Shown here one piece after another: positions 39,715-50,191 of a stretch of 64,000 bases of DNA (positions within the stretch are counted from its first letter, which is position 1; every line of letters begins with the position of its first letter). The translations under genes and the position numbers were made by a program. A model generated the notes under the pieces. That model was not told the DNA's origin and searched no databases. It saw nothing but the letters and a program-made list of their open reading frames with translations. Origin of the DNA: an uncultured Ruminiclostridium sp. (GTDB lineage Bacteria; Bacillota; Clostridia; Oscillospirales; Ruminococcaceae). The stretch lies in NCBI GenBank assembly GCA_949878745.1, contig CATLBH010000005.1, positions 21,765-85,764 on the forward strand. Reading direction: 5' to 3'.

Positions 39715-42084
39715 TCACTCTTTCCAACGCACTATCGCCCTGTCACCCTCGTGAAGCTCCGCTCCGAAGCTTATTTCCATGCCGTTGAGAGTAAGCTCGA
39801 TATCCCTTCCTCCGGGGTTTTTGGTGTCAAGATCGACTTTATTCATAAGTTCCACAAAGGTATGAGGGGTACCGTCGGTTTTTTCGGGAAGCGTAAGGGG
39901 CTTTCCGTTAAGGGTGAGGGTAAGGGCGGGAACGATATCTATCGTCTCTCCGCTGTCCTCCTCGTTCTGCGCGTTCGCATCGGAATTATACCCGATTTCC
40001 GAAAGATCGGCGATATAGGCGGTATTTGTTTCCGCCGTCTTTACCGTTTCATATTCCTTTTTGGGGGCACTTGGGCGTACCGATTCGGCGGGAATTGCCG
40101 ATACCGATGGGCGGGATTGCACCGAAACGCCGGAGAACGGGGAAGAGGGGCGGTTTTCGGGTCTTAAAGCTTCGGCGGCCGGCGCTTCGGTTTTTACGGG
40201 AGAGGACGATTTCACCTCTTCACTGACTGCCCCCAAAAAATCGGAGGGGAAAGAAGACTGCGTGGTATAGGAGCTTTCTCTCGCGGCCTTACGCTCGCTC
40301 TCGGATAAAATCTTAAGAGTAATAACGTCCCCGTCAGACAGGAGGGAGGCTTCCTCCGCGAACCGACCGTTTATTGCAAAGCCTTCGGAATACTCAATCC
40401 CTATGGAATTAAGCAGGTCGCCCAAGGTGAGTATTCCCCCTGTGGTTATCTTGTCAAGAGGCTGGATTTCGTACTGAGGTGGTTTTTTAACGCCGTTTAC
40501 ATAAGCCTCTATACCGAATTTATACTGCTTGTCGCCGAAGCTTACGCTGCCCGAATGATATTTTCGGTAGTTTATCTCGTTTTTCAGCACCGCTCTGGCG
40601 TTGTCGCCGTTCTTGGCGGGGGTGAATTGAATCTGATCCCCTTGGGTCACTATAGAGGTGAGTCCGCCGCCGTTGCCGTTTATCTTTATTTCCGAGGGGG
40701 TCATCATCGTGCCCTTTCGGAACACTTTGTTTCCGTTTACGGTAAAGGCGAGACCCTGTCCCGAATGTCCCATAATGTCCCCCGCCTTATAGCCCGCAAG
40801 GGACAATACCTGATATACGGTGAGCTTCTTGGTATCGAAAACTCTTATTTTCTTTCCGTTGACGTTGATAACGGAGAAATCGTAGCCCCTGTCTTCAAGG
40901 GCGGTAACGCCTATGCCCAAGGGGGTGATGAACTCCGCGCCCATATTGAAGTCGCCGGTATCCACGTCGCGTAAAAACTCCCCGCCGCCTACGGCGACTC
41001 TGTCCTCATTGATATCCAGCTTATCCGCCACAAGGGTGGTAAGTCCCTTTATAAGGCTTCCGCCGCCCACCAGGAACACCGCCTGGGGCGAACCGGAATT
41101 TATTCTCACAATGGTCTCGCAAATTGTGGAGGCCAAATTATCCATACAGGGAAGTATTTTTTCGATAAATTCCTCTTGCGTTACCTGATGGGGAATACCG
41201 AAGATGTCCTTGTATGTAAACACCTCGTTATCCGACGCGTCGTGCTTCATCTGTTCGGCCACGGCAAAGTCCACAAGGAAGCTTCTTATTATTTCCTCGG
41301 TGATTTCGTCGCCCGCCACCGTGGCCATGGCGTAGGCAATAATCGAGCCGTCCTTGGCTATGGCGATATCCGAGGTGCCCGCGCCTATATCCACCAAGGC
41401 AATATTTATCAGTCTTATTTCCGGGGGAATAATCACGTTCATGGCGGCGATTGGCTCCAGCGTAAGGCTCTGAACCTCCAGCTTGTTAAGCTCCATTACC
41501 GAATAAAGGCTTTCCACCACTATACCCGGCAAAAAGGCCACAACCATATCAATCCCCGCGGTATTTCCCTTATGTCCGTTCAGGGATATCATTTTATAGT
41601 CGTCGAGACGGTACGTCACCACGTTATGACCAACACAGTAAAAAAGCGTCTTTTCGTTCTGCATGGTTTCGTCAAGCTCGGCCTGAGCGGCGGACACCGT
41701 TTCCATTTCCATGGAGGCCACCATTTCCTCGGTAATAATTTCGCTTCCCGACACATCGAATTCCTTGGAAATATTAACGGTTTTAAGAGCGCGTCCCGCG
41801 GCGGCGATGGAAGCCTTGGTGAGGGTTATTCCGTTGCGCTGTTCAAGCTTCTGTTTCACCTGTCCCACGATTTTGGCCACTTGTTTTATGTCCTCAATCT
41901 GACCGTCCACCATTGCGCGGCGAGTATGCGGCACGACAACGCAGTCTATAACGTGATATTTTTCGTCGGCTTTTTCGCCGATTATGCCAACCACAGAGCG
42001 GGTACCTATATCCAAAGCGAATATTTTGTCTCCCTGGGTCTCCTGTTTCTTGGCGGCTTTTTTTAAAATCTGATCAATATCCAT
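39715..42084 (-). CDS. FtsA-like actin-family protein with long C-terminal extension
   Basis: FALDIGTRSVVGIIGEKA, LVDIGAGTSDIAIAKDGSIIAYAMATVAGDEITEEI, VFLVGGGSLIKGLTTLVADKL. Confidence 0.85.
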   Translation of the reverse strand: MDIDQILKKAAKKQETQGDKIFALDIGTRSVVGIIGEKADEKYHVIDCVVVPHTRRAMVDGQIEDIKQVAKIVGQVKQKLEQRNGITLTKASIAAAGRALKTVNISKEFDVSGSEIITEEMVASMEMETVSAAQAELDETMQNEKTLFYCVGHNVVTYRLDDYKMISLNGHKGNTAGIDMVVAFLPGIVVESLYSVMELNKLEVQSLTLEPIAAMNVIIPPEIRLINIALVDIGAGTSDIAIAKDGSIIAYAMATVAGDEITEEIIRSFLVDFAVAEQMKHDASDNEVFTYKDIFGIPHQVTQEEFIEKILPCMDNLASTICETIVRINSGSPQAVFLVGGGSLIKGLTTLVADKLDINEDRVAVGGGEFLRDVDTGDFNMGAEFITPLGIGVTALEDRGYDFSVINVNGKKIRVFDTKKLTVYQVLSLAGYKAGDIMGHSGQGLAFTVNGNKVFRKGTMMTPSEIKINGNGGGLTSIVTQGDQIQFTPAKNGDNARAVLKNEINYRKYHSGSVSFGDKQYKFGIEAYVNGVKKPPQYEIQPLDKITTGGILTLGDLLNSIGIEYSEGFAINGRFAEEASLLSDGDVITLKILSESERKAARESSYTTQSSFPSDFLGAVSEEVKSSSPVKTEAPAAEALRPENRPSSPFSGVSVQSRPSVSAIPAESVRPSAPKKEYETVKTAETNTAYIADLSEIGYNSDANAQNEEDSGETIDIVPALTLTLNGKPLTLPEKTDGTPHTFVELMNKVDLDTKNPGGRDIELTLNGMEISFGAELHEGDRAIVRWKE

Positions 42085-42127
42085 TTTTTTCTCCCCGAAT
42101 TTTTTATTTTTGTGAAGAAAGGTTTAA

Positions 42128-42277
42128 GAAACTGATCCAATAGGGATTGGTATAACACATCGTGTGTTAAAAATCCTTGACGGGCTTATCGCGTAAGCTG
42201 CCCGCCTGCAGATTTTTGCATTGTCATCAACAAAATATGCTCGAAAATCCGCACACCATTACTATTGGAACAGTTTC
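42128..42277. mobile_element. MITE-like element M3 (150 bp, TSD TAA)
   Basis: GAAACTGATCCAATAG ... CTATTGGAACAGTTTC flanked by TAA (42125-42127) and TAA (42278-42280). Confidence 0.75.
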
Positions 42278-42705
42278 TAAAATTTTACCAATTTATCGAA
42301 GGTCTGTTTTTTCAAATAATCCTTTACCATTTCCGTGACCTCGCCGAAAGCGCTGCGGTAATTGCAGGGCAGTCCGTCCGACTCGCAGCTGCAGCTGTAT
42401 CCCTCGGAAAGGCATCTGCTGAAATGATATTCGCCCTCCACTATTTCCATTACATCATATATGGAAAGCTCTCCCGGTTCCGTTATCAGACGGTAGCCGC
42501 CGTAAACTCCCTTATAGCTTTTAACGATCCCGCCGCTGACCAATTTTCTCAGTATTTTCAGGGCGAAGCGCAAGGGAACCTCCGTGCGCTCGGCGATCGT
42601 CCCCGCGTCTATGCATCCGCGAAAGGATTCGTTTTCTCTTGCCGCTTCCTTGGCTAAGGCGTCCACTATTCTGATGGCGTAATCCGTTTCAAGTGTTATG
42701 TGCAT
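42277..42705 (-). CDS. Rrf2-family transcriptional regulator
   Basis: MHITLETDYAIRIVDALAKEA..IAERTEVPLRFALKILRKLVSGGIVKSYKGVYGGYRL; Cys cluster CLSEGYSCSCESDGLPC. Confidence 0.9.
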   Translation of the reverse strand: MHITLETDYAIRIVDALAKEAARENESFRGCIDAGTIAERTEVPLRFALKILRKLVSGGIVKSYKGVYGGYRLITEPGELSIYDVMEIVEGEYHFSRCLSEGYSCSCESDGLPCNYRSAFGEVTEMVKDYLKKQTFDKLVKF

Positions 42706-42778
42706 AATTCACCTTTATCTCTGTCTAATAGTATGTAAAGGACTTTCCCAAGAAAAATTACCCGATAAATATAAAATG

Positions 42779-43864
42779 TCAGTCAAGAAAATCCTTAAGC
42801 TTTTTGCTTCTGGTTGGGTGCCTCAGCTTTCTGAGGGCTTTTGCCTCTATCTGGCGTATTCTTTCACGGGTGACCTGAAAGCGCTGCCCCACCTCCTCAA
42901 GTGTTCGGGGTCTTCCGTCGTCAAGGCCGAAGCGGAGCCTCAACACCTTGGCCTCGCGCTCGGTAAGGGTACTGAGAACCTCGTCAAGCTGCTCCTTAAG
43001 AAGAGAGAGGGAAGCAACCTCGGCGGGAGCGGGAGCAAGCTCGTCGGGTATGAAATCCCCCAAATGGCTGTCCTCCTCCTCGCCTATGGGCGTTTCAAGG
43101 GACACTGGATCCTGGCTTATCCTTATTATCTCTCTCACCCTGTCCACGGGCATATTAAGCTCATTGGCTATTTCCTCCACGCTGGCCTCGTGGCCGTTTT
43201 TGTGGAGAAGCTGGCTGGACACCTTTTTAACCTTGGTTATGGTTTCCACCATGTGGACGGGTATGCGTATGGTGCGCGCCTGATCGGCTATGGCTCTTGT
43301 GATGGCCTGTCTTATCCACCAGGTGGCATAAGTGGAAAACTTATAGCCCTTTCGGTAATCGAATTTTTCCACCGCCTTGATAAGACCCATATTTCCCTCC
43401 TGTATAAGGTCAAGAAACTGCATTCCCCTTCCCACATAGCGCTTGGCTATGCTGACCACAAGGCGGAGGTTGGCCTCGGTAAGGCGCTTTCTGGCGAACT
43501 GATCCCCCTGATTTTTGCGCTGAGCAAGCTCTATTTCCTCTTCGGCGCTTAAGAGGGGGACTCTTCCGATTTCCTTAAGATAAATCTTTACGGGATCGTC
43601 TATGGTGATGCCCTCGCTGGACAATGCCACGTCAAGATCATCCTCGCCGGTGAAATCCAAAGCCGCGTCAAGTTCCTCGTCGGTGATGAAATCGTCCACT
43701 ATGTCGATGTTGTTGGTCTCGAAATCGTCATAAAGACGGTTTATCTGATCCACGTCGAAGTTAAGATCCTCAAGAACCTCGTTGATTTCCTTGGTGGTGA
43801 GTTTACCTTCCTTTTTGCCGTGTTCGATAAGGTCGGTTATCATATTTTTTCCGTTTTCCGTCAT
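42779..43864 (-). CDS. rpoD: Principal RNA polymerase sigma factor (RpoD/SigA)
   Basis: [97 protein letters not shown]. Confidence 0.98.
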   Translation of the reverse strand: MTENGKNMITDLIEHGKKEGKLTTKEINEVLEDLNFDVDQINRLYDDFETNNIDIVDDFITDEELDAALDFTGEDDLDVALSSEGITIDDPVKIYLKEIGRVPLLSAEEEIELAQRKNQGDQFARKRLTEANLRLVVSIAKRYVGRGMQFLDLIQEGNMGLIKAVEKFDYRKGYKFSTYATWWIRQAITRAIADQARTIRIPVHMVETITKVKKVSSQLLHKNGHEASVEEIANELNMPVDRVREIIRISQDPVSLETPIGEEEDSHLGDFIPDELAPAPAEVASLSLLKEQLDEVLSTLTEREAKVLRLRFGLDDGRPRTLEEVGQRFQVTRERIRQIEAKALRKLRHPTRSKKLKDFLD

Positions 43865-43895
43865 ATTTTATTTCTCCTTGCCCGTCAGGGCTTTT

Positions 43896-45641
43896 TTATC
43901 TTCTTTTCTCTTTTCTTATACGCTCCATATGTTCAAGAAGCTCTTCGTTGCTCATTTCCTCCGGCTTCTTTCCTCCGTATCTGTCCCTTTGCTTTTCAAG
44001 AACCCTTATATATTCAGACAGCCGCTCTTTCTGATAAGGCAAAAGATTGTTTTCGTTAATTATACCCGTTATTCTGCCCACTTCCTGCGCCGAAAATTCG
44101 TCCCCTATTGACGAAAGGTCAACTGAAACGCCTTTTTTTATACGATCGGCGGCAATATTAAACACTCTTCGGTAAAATTCGTCGGAAAAATCATCTTCAC
44201 TTACTCTTGACTCCACCTTATTAAGCATATCGGGGGAATGAAACAGAAACGCGATTATCCCCCTCTGCGCCTTTTGTTCCGGCTTCAGACCCAAACCCTT
44301 GGGGTCGTTTCTCGGGGGATTTATCAGCTCTCTCCGTTCTTCCAGACGGGCGCTGTAGGCCTTGGATCTTCTTCTCGCCTCTACCGCCTTTTCTATCTCA
44401 CCGGAATCAAGACTGCAAAGCTTGGCCGTATCGCTTATGTATACCATGCGGTCTATTGAGTTGTTCACCTCCGCCAAAAGGTTTACCGCTTTTTTAAGGT
44501 ACGCCGACTTTCCCTCGGGAGAGTCCATATTAAGACCCTCCGTAAGCTTTCGCAGCTCGAAGCTTATGGCTCCCCCCGATTGTGACAACAGCATTCGGAA
44601 ACCGTCGGCTCCGTACTTTTTCACATACTCGTCCGGGTCCTTGGCTCCGCTCATTTGGAGCACCCTCGCGTCGACCCCGGCCTCGGAAAGAAGGTTAATG
44701 GCTTTCATGGTGGCTTTTTGCCCCGCTCCGTCGCTGTCGTAGCTTATAACCACCTGTTCGCAGTACTGGCGCATAAGACGGGCTTGTTCGGGGGTGATGG
44801 CGGTGCCCAGTGTGGCCACGGCGTTGTCGAAGCCCGCCTGGTTAAGGCTTATTACGTCCATATATCCCTCGCAAAGGATAAGGAATTTTTCCTTCGTGTT
44901 TTTGGCAAAATTCAAACTGAACAGCCCGCTTCGCTTATGGAACACCGGGGTCTCGTCGCTGTTCAAATATTTGGCTTGAGCCTCCGCTTCAAGAGCGCGG
45001 CCGCCGAAGGCAATAATATTGCCCCTTCGGTCAATTATGGGAAACATAACCCTGTGTCGGAATTTGTCGTAGGTGGTGCCTTTTCGGCTTCTGGATATCA
45101 GCGCGGCGGTAATAAGCTCCTCTTCACCATAGCCTTTGGCAAGCATATGATTTTTCAGGCTGTCCCAGCTGTCCGGAGCGTAGCCTAAGCCGTATTTCCG
45201 AATAGTGTTCTCGGTGAGACGGCGTTCGGAAAGATAGCGCCTTCCCTCTTCTCCCTTTTCGGAGATGAGAACGTCTCTGTAAAATCTTGCAGCTTCGCGG
45301 TTTATTTCCAAGAGCCTTTGTTTAATCCGTCCGCTTTGGTCTCTCTCGTCGTCGGGCATGGGGATTCCCGCCCGCTGAGCCAAAAATTTTACGCTTTCTA
45401 TATAATCGAGGTTTTCTATCAACCTTATAAACGTTATTACGTCGCCCCCCGCGCCGCAGCCGAAGCAGTAAAAGCTCTGGGTGTCGGTGTAAACGTGGCA
45501 GGAGGGGGTTTTCTCCGAATGAAAGGGGCACAGGCACACATTATCCCGTCCCGCGCGCTTCAGGCTTACGTAGGTTGACATTACGGAGGTGATTTCGTTG
45601 CTGTCTCTCACGGATTGTAAAAATTCGTCGGGTAACGGCAT
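43896..45641 (-). CDS. dnaG: DNA primase DnaG
   Basis: CPFHSEKTPSCHVYTDTQSFYCFGCGAGGDVITFI zinc finger; LCEGYMDVISLNQAGFDNAVATLGTAITPEQARLM TOPRIM. Confidence 0.98.
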   Translation of the reverse strand: MPLPDEFLQSVRDSNEITSVMSTYVSLKRAGRDNVCLCPFHSEKTPSCHVYTDTQSFYCFGCGAGGDVITFIRLIENLDYIESVKFLAQRAGIPMPDDERDQSGRIKQRLLEINREAARFYRDVLISEKGEEGRRYLSERRLTENTIRKYGLGYAPDSWDSLKNHMLAKGYGEEELITAALISRSRKGTTYDKFRHRVMFPIIDRRGNIIAFGGRALEAEAQAKYLNSDETPVFHKRSGLFSLNFAKNTKEKFLILCEGYMDVISLNQAGFDNAVATLGTAITPEQARLMRQYCEQVVISYDSDGAGQKATMKAINLLSEAGVDARVLQMSGAKDPDEYVKKYGADGFRMLLSQSGGAISFELRKLTEGLNMDSPEGKSAYLKKAVNLLAEVNNSIDRMVYISDTAKLCSLDSGEIEKAVEARRRSKAYSARLEERRELINPPRNDPKGLGLKPEQKAQRGIIAFLFHSPDMLNKVESRVSEDDFSDEFYRRVFNIAADRIKKGVSVDLSSIGDEFSAQEVGRITGIINENNLLPYQKERLSEYIRVLEKQRDRYGGKKPEEMSNEELLEHMERIRKEKRR

Positions 45642-45835
45642 TTTGAGGCTCCTTTCTTTATTTTTCGGCAGATGTTCGCTGTTTTTGTCGTTTTCGACAA
45701 TTGTCCTAAATTTTCTCTTACATATATAATATACTTTTCAAAAGTGGATTCTCCTTTATTTTTTTGTGAATATTTTATGGTTTTTTGCATTTTCGGCAAT
45801 ATAGACAAAAACGGGCGGACGTTGTATAATAAAAC

Positions 45836-45864
45836 TTGACACCAAATTCTCAAAGAAGTATAAT
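45836..45864 (+). promoter_or_regulatory. Consensus sigma-70 promoter of an IS3-family remnant
   Basis: TTGACA-17 bp-TATAAT. Confidence 0.7.
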
Positions 45865-45889
45865 ACGAGTAAAAGGGCGGTGTCAAAAA

Positions 45890-46097
45890 ATGAGACAAAC
45901 AAGAAGTTACGACAAGGAGTACAAGGTACAGGCGGTAAAGTTGGCGAAATCGAGGGGAAGGAAAGCAGCGGCAGCGAAACTGGGGATACCCGAGGGAACG
46001 CTTAGCGGGTGGGTTCACAAGGCGAAAAGCGGGCATATGGATTTGGGGTTCGGCGAACAAATATTCGAAACCGCGCTGACACTCGTCGCCGAAAACT
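45890..46097 (+). pseudogene. IS3-family OrfA (HTH) remnant, 3' truncated
   Basis: MRQTRSYDKEYKVQAVKLAKSRGRKAAAAKLGIPEGTLSGWVHKAKSGHMDLGFGEQ..; collinear with 50246 onward; identity ends near 46095. Confidence 0.85.
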
Positions 46098-46766
46098 AAT
46101 CAACGCAGTGCTGTACGTTGTTGACAGCGGCTGCAAATGGAGACAATTGCCACATGATTTTCCACCGTATACAACGGTATCGAATTTTTACTATAAGGCA
46201 GTTCGTGAGGGTTTATGGGAGAAAATATTGAAAGTAACGGTCATCAAAACTCGGACAGAAGCAGGAAAATCATCTGAGCCGAGTTATGCTCTGATTGATT
46301 CACAAAGTGTAAAACCCGTATATTCTTCAGATAAACGGGGTTATGACGGGGAAAAAACAAAAGGACGAAAACGACATATAGTAACCGATATCATGGGAAA
46401 TTTGCTTGCCGTTCACGTTCACGCTGCAAATATACATGACACAAAAGGCGGGGTGTATACTTTTGAAAAAGCGCTAAATCATTATCCAAGTATAGAAGCC
46501 GGCTGTGCCGATGAGGGTTACAGAGGAACGTTCAAAAATACATTCGAAATATTCCATAACATTAGAATTGATATTTCAAAACAGATAAAGCCTGTTTTTG
46601 AGGTTATGCTCAAACGTTGGCGAGTGGAGAGAACCTTTTCATGGCTTGGTCATTCGAGACGTCTTTCTAAAGATTATGAAATCCAGACCGTTTATGCTGA
46701 ATCCATGATTATCATTTCCCATTTCCATACTTTACTTAAACGATTTTAGTCTATTGGTACAGGTTC
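46097..46766 (+). pseudogene. IS5-family transposase, 5' truncated, fused to the IS3 remnant
   Basis: LINAVLYVVDSGCKWRQLPHDFPPYTTVSNFYYKAVREG..DSQSVKPVYSSDKRGYDGEKTKGRKRHIVTD..; lacks the N-terminal DLTDAQWELIKEYFP segment; right end ..GGTACAGGTTC|TAA. Confidence 0.85.
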
Positions 46767-46870
46767 TAATAAATAAATTGAAAAAAGCTTATAATGAAAA
46801 ATAAAATATTGACATAGTTTTTTGTTAATGGTAAAATGTAAGTAATAATTTGAAAGGATGGTGCTTTTAT

Positions 46871-47233
46871 ATGTTATATCAGAACGATCTTCAAGCTATT
46901 GCGACTTTAATCAAAAATGAGGTTGAGCCTATAAACAAAAGGCTTGATAATATGGAAAATGACATTTCTGATTTGAAATCTAACGTTGTAAAAATGGATT
47001 CAAGACTTGATAAAATCGAAACCAGATTAGACAACATCGAAGAAGACATCGAAGTTATCAAGGAAGACTCACAAATCACAAGAGAAGTCACAAACGACAT
47101 CGGCGAATGGGTCGACTATTACTTCCACGAAGACAAACTCTACCCCATCGACAAAGAAGAAATCGAAAAGCAAAAAGAGATAATGAGATTTGCAAAACAA
47201 ACCGGAGCGGGAAACCCCTCTTTTTTATTATAG
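46871..47233 (+). CDS. Coiled-coil hypothetical protein
   Basis: MLYQNDLQAIATLIKNEVEPINKRLDNMENDISDLKSNVVKMDSRLDKIETRLDNIEEDIEVIKED..; preceded by TTGACA and GAAAGGATGG. Confidence 0.75.
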   Translation: MLYQNDLQAIATLIKNEVEPINKRLDNMENDISDLKSNVVKMDSRLDKIETRLDNIEEDIEVIKEDSQITREVTNDIGEWVDYYFHEDKLYPIDKEEIEKQKEIMRFAKQTGAGNPSFLL

Positions 47234-47542
47234 CAAAGTATACTAAAATAGTGTATATTCGTTCGAGGTTTATAACCACCGCAGCAGGTACGACCGAGAC
47301 ACGGTTTTCCCCTGCATAAAAAACGCATTTTCGAAAATCGTGATTTTACTTTTCGCAATGCACCTTTAAGGCCGTTTCTGTTGGAGTGAGGATATCCATG
47401 TTACTAAGCGGGTATCCTAGCCGCGCGAGCTTCGGAACGGTTCCTATGTTTGAATCCGGAACACTCGATTTGAATCGAAAAAGCATAAAAAAGGAATGGG
47501 CTTTATTCCGTTCCTCTTGCGTTTATTTTCGGGTACAGCAAT

Positions 47543-47566
47543 AAGGACAGCTTCCTGTCCTTTTTT
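47543..47566 (+). terminator. Rho-independent terminator
   Basis: AAGGACAG-CTTC-CTGTCCTTTTTT. Confidence 0.6.
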
Positions 47567-48084
47567 CAAAATATGCGTTCCGAAGGGGAAGATCGTGAAC
47601 TTCATACCATTTAACGGGTTAGCGGCCGTCTTAGGTTGCTTCTCTCTGGGTTACGATCCTTACGTTTACCTCCTTTTACACTTTGCGGTATTTATAACGG
47701 GATTATCCCAATAAAGCTTTTTTCCCGGCATATTGTTGGGTTATGGCGATTAAAGGTGTATATTTAAACGTGCCGGAACACGGTAACTTGATTGTTGTTT
47801 ATTATGGGGCGGTAATTCCCTGCTCCAATACAAGGAGCTTGGCAGCTTCTAATTGCGCAAAAAAAATATATGCTTAAACTATTTAAGTAACTGGTTAATG
47901 AGGATAATTTTTTTCAGCTTAAATGTTAATGCTTTCAATCAAAATTTTACGCAATTCGGGGAAGCAAAAAATTATATTCGAACAAATCCGCCATTTTATA
48001 GGTGGATTTTGTTATTTAATCATCAAACGGACAAACGGACTACTCGGCGGATCCGTCACGTTATTTTGTTCATAGTGCAGCTGT

Positions 48085-48200
48085 TTGTGGCAGACTGCAA
48101 AAACACGGGAGATATTCAGAACAAACTGAAGAGATTGTTTGCCGGAACAATCGAGCAAATGTTGGAAGCGGAAATGGAAGAGCATTTGCGGCGGCGGTAA
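48085..48200 (+). pseudogene. IS256-family transposase N-terminal fragment
   Basis: NTGDIQNKLKRLFAGTIEQMLEAEMEEHL resembles the IS256/Mutator transposase N-terminus (..FADTIEEMLEAELDEHLGYEK). Confidence 0.65.
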
Positions 48201-48702
48201 AGGAAATTGCCACAAGCTATAAAACGCTTTATGTAATGGGGTGCTTTGGTGCGCCGCTTAAGGCGGAGTATAAGGAGAGGTATTGCAAAAATTGCTCCTA
48301 TAATAAACAAGCCGGCGAGAACGAAGATGATTAAAGCGGCTTCCGCGGATGCTTTTGGGTTTGACTGCGTTTGTCTTATCAAGGGGGTGCTTTGGGGGTG
48401 GAAGGGCGATAAAAACGCCGTTTACGGAGGGGCGAAGTACGAAAGTAACGGGGTTGGGGATATTGATTGTAATCAAATGTTTGAAATGTGTTCGGGAAAA
48501 ACGGAGGATTTTTCCAAAATTGAGGTTGGGGGAGCGGTGTGGATGCAGGGGCATATTGGGGTTTATATCGGGGACGGACTGGCGGAGGAGTGTACTCCCG
48601 CTTGGAAAAACGGGGTGCAGGTTACGGCGGTGGCTAATATCGGGAAGAAGAACGGGTATAACTCGCAAAGGTGGAGTAGGCATGGGAAGCTGCCTTATGT
48701 TA

Positions 48703-49505
48703 GTACTTGTCCAAATAGAAAAAATATGGTATAATAGAATAATGAGATACACAAGTGATTTAACGGACGCACAGTGGGAACTGATAAAAGAATATTTTCC
48801 GGCAGGAAACAAAAGCAAGTACGAGAAAAGAGAGATGGAGAATGCAGTATTATATCTCGTAAAAACAGGCTGCCAATGGAGAAATCTGCCGATAGATTTT
48901 CCAAAATGGAAAGCAGTTTCAATGTTCTTTTATCGTGCCAAAAAGAATGGGGCATGGGAAAAGGCACAACGTATGTTGGTGAAAAAAATCCGTACCCAAA
49001 AGGGAAAAAATGAAGAACCGACATACGCACTAATAGACTCACAATCCGTAAAAACAACCTCTGCAAATGATAATAGAGGTTATGACGGGGGAAAAAACAA
49101 AAGGACGAAAGCGACACATAGTTACTGATACTTGGGGAATCTTTTGTGTGTTCATGTGTATGCTGCAAATATTCATGATACAAAGGGCGGCGTGCTTACC
49201 TGTGAAAAGGCGCTTTATCGTTATCCGACAATTGTTGCGGGGTGCGCTGATCAAGGTTATCGCGGAACATTCAAAAATACTTTTGAGTTTTTTCATAATA
49301 TCAGAATTGATATATCTCCACGCATTAAAAATAATTTTGAGGTGCAGCCTATTCGTTGGATTGTCGAACGGACTTTTGGATGGATGACTTGGTCTCGCCG
49401 TCTTGCCAAAGACTATGAAATTAAATCCGTTTATGCTGAAACTATGTGCACTATTTCAAACCTTGATACGCTTTTGCGTAGATTTTAGTCTATGTGGAAA
49501 AGTTC
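48703..49505 (+). mobile_element. IS5-family (IS427/IS1031-like) insertion sequence, 803 bp, TSD TTA
   Basis: TIRs GTACTTGTCCAAATAGA / GAACTTTTCCACATAGA; flanked by TTA (48700-48702) and TTA (49506-49508); transposase MRYTSDLTDAQWELIKEYFPAGNK.. within. Confidence 0.85.
48742..49488 (+). CDS. IS5-family transposase in two overlapping frames (48742..49128 and 49132..49488)
   Basis: Frame changes at GACGGGGGAAAAAACAAAAGG (about 49084); the related copy at 46350 reads GACGGGGAAAAAACAAAAGG in one frame. Confidence 0.8.
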
Positions 49506-49813
49506 TTACTTATGAGGGTGTGGGGGAGTCGTGGGGTGTGAATAAGACGAAGTTTGTGTGCGGAAAGACTAATGCGCCGGTTAATGTCAGGGAAAGGGCG
49601 AGTATTAGCGGGAGGATTATTACTAAATTGCCTAAAGGGGCGGAGGTTAAGATGACTGGGAAAAGCGTGAAGAACGGCGGGTATACTTGGGCGGAAATTC
49701 TGTATAACGGTAAAACTTGCTATTGCGATAAGCAGTGGATAAACTGCTGAAAAACAAAATCTTTCAAAATAATATACCCTTAAAATTAGTATTGTGTCCG
49801 ATTCGGACACGAA

Positions 49814-49844
49814 AAAGCCCATGAGATTGTTCCTCACGGGCTTT
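49814..49844 (-). terminator. Terminator hairpin downstream of tRNA-Gln
   Basis: AAAGCCCATGAG..CTCACGGGCTTT. Confidence 0.6.
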
Positions 49845-49923
49845 ATTTACCTTATTACCACAATGCCGAACACTCCATTTATAAATATAAAGTAAGGAGT
49901 GTTCGGATTTGGCATAGTGTGGT

Positions 49924-49995
49924 TGGGCTAAGTGGATTCGAACCACTGGAATGACGGAGTCAAAGTCCGTTGCCTTACCGCTTGGCTATAGCCCA
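49924..49995 (-). tRNA. tRNA-Gln (UUG)
   Basis: TGGGCTATAGCCAAGCGGTAAGGCAACGGACTTTGACTCCGTCATTCCAGTGGTTCGAATCCACTTAGCCCA folds as a cloverleaf; anticodon TTG; GGTTCGAATCC T-arm. Confidence 0.93.
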
Positions 49996-50191
49996 GTTTT
50001 AAGCATTACATTACAATTTCCATTAAAAAATCATTTAATACCCGTTTTCTACTCTCACCTTTTATGAAAGATTTATTTCAATACTTTTTAAGCCTTTTAT
50101 ATTATAGCACATCGGATTAAAAATTACAAGTCATATTTTTAAAAAAGCAAAAAATAATATTGCTCCCGCAATTGATGTTGTATAATAAAAC

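Larger units (their letters stand above)
48197..49750 (+). pseudogene. Phage-type endolysin (NlpC/P60-like plus SH3b), frameshifted and split by an IS5-family element
   Basis: KEIATSYKTLYVMGCFGAPLKAEYKERYCKNCSYN | frameshift | KAASADAFGFDCVCLIKGVLWGW..EVGGAVWMQGHIGVYIGDGLAEECTPAWKNGVQVTAVANIGKKNGYNSQRWSRHGKLPYV | IS | TYEGVGESWGVNKTKFVCGKTNAPVNVRERASISGRIITKLPKGAEVKMTGKSVKNGGYTWAEILYNGKTCYCDKQWINC. Confidence 0.8.

Noticed and set aside
46960-47110. Repetitive DNA suggestive of a CRISPR or satellite
   Set aside because: It encodes coiled-coil heptads (RLDNMEN..RLDKIETRLDNIEEDI), not evenly spaced direct repeats. No CRISPR array was seen in the window.
47380-47840. ORF 47496..47714 and flanking region as a gene
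   Set aside because: No recognisable domain, no clear ribosome-binding site, and it lies between IS remnants; probably decayed sequence.
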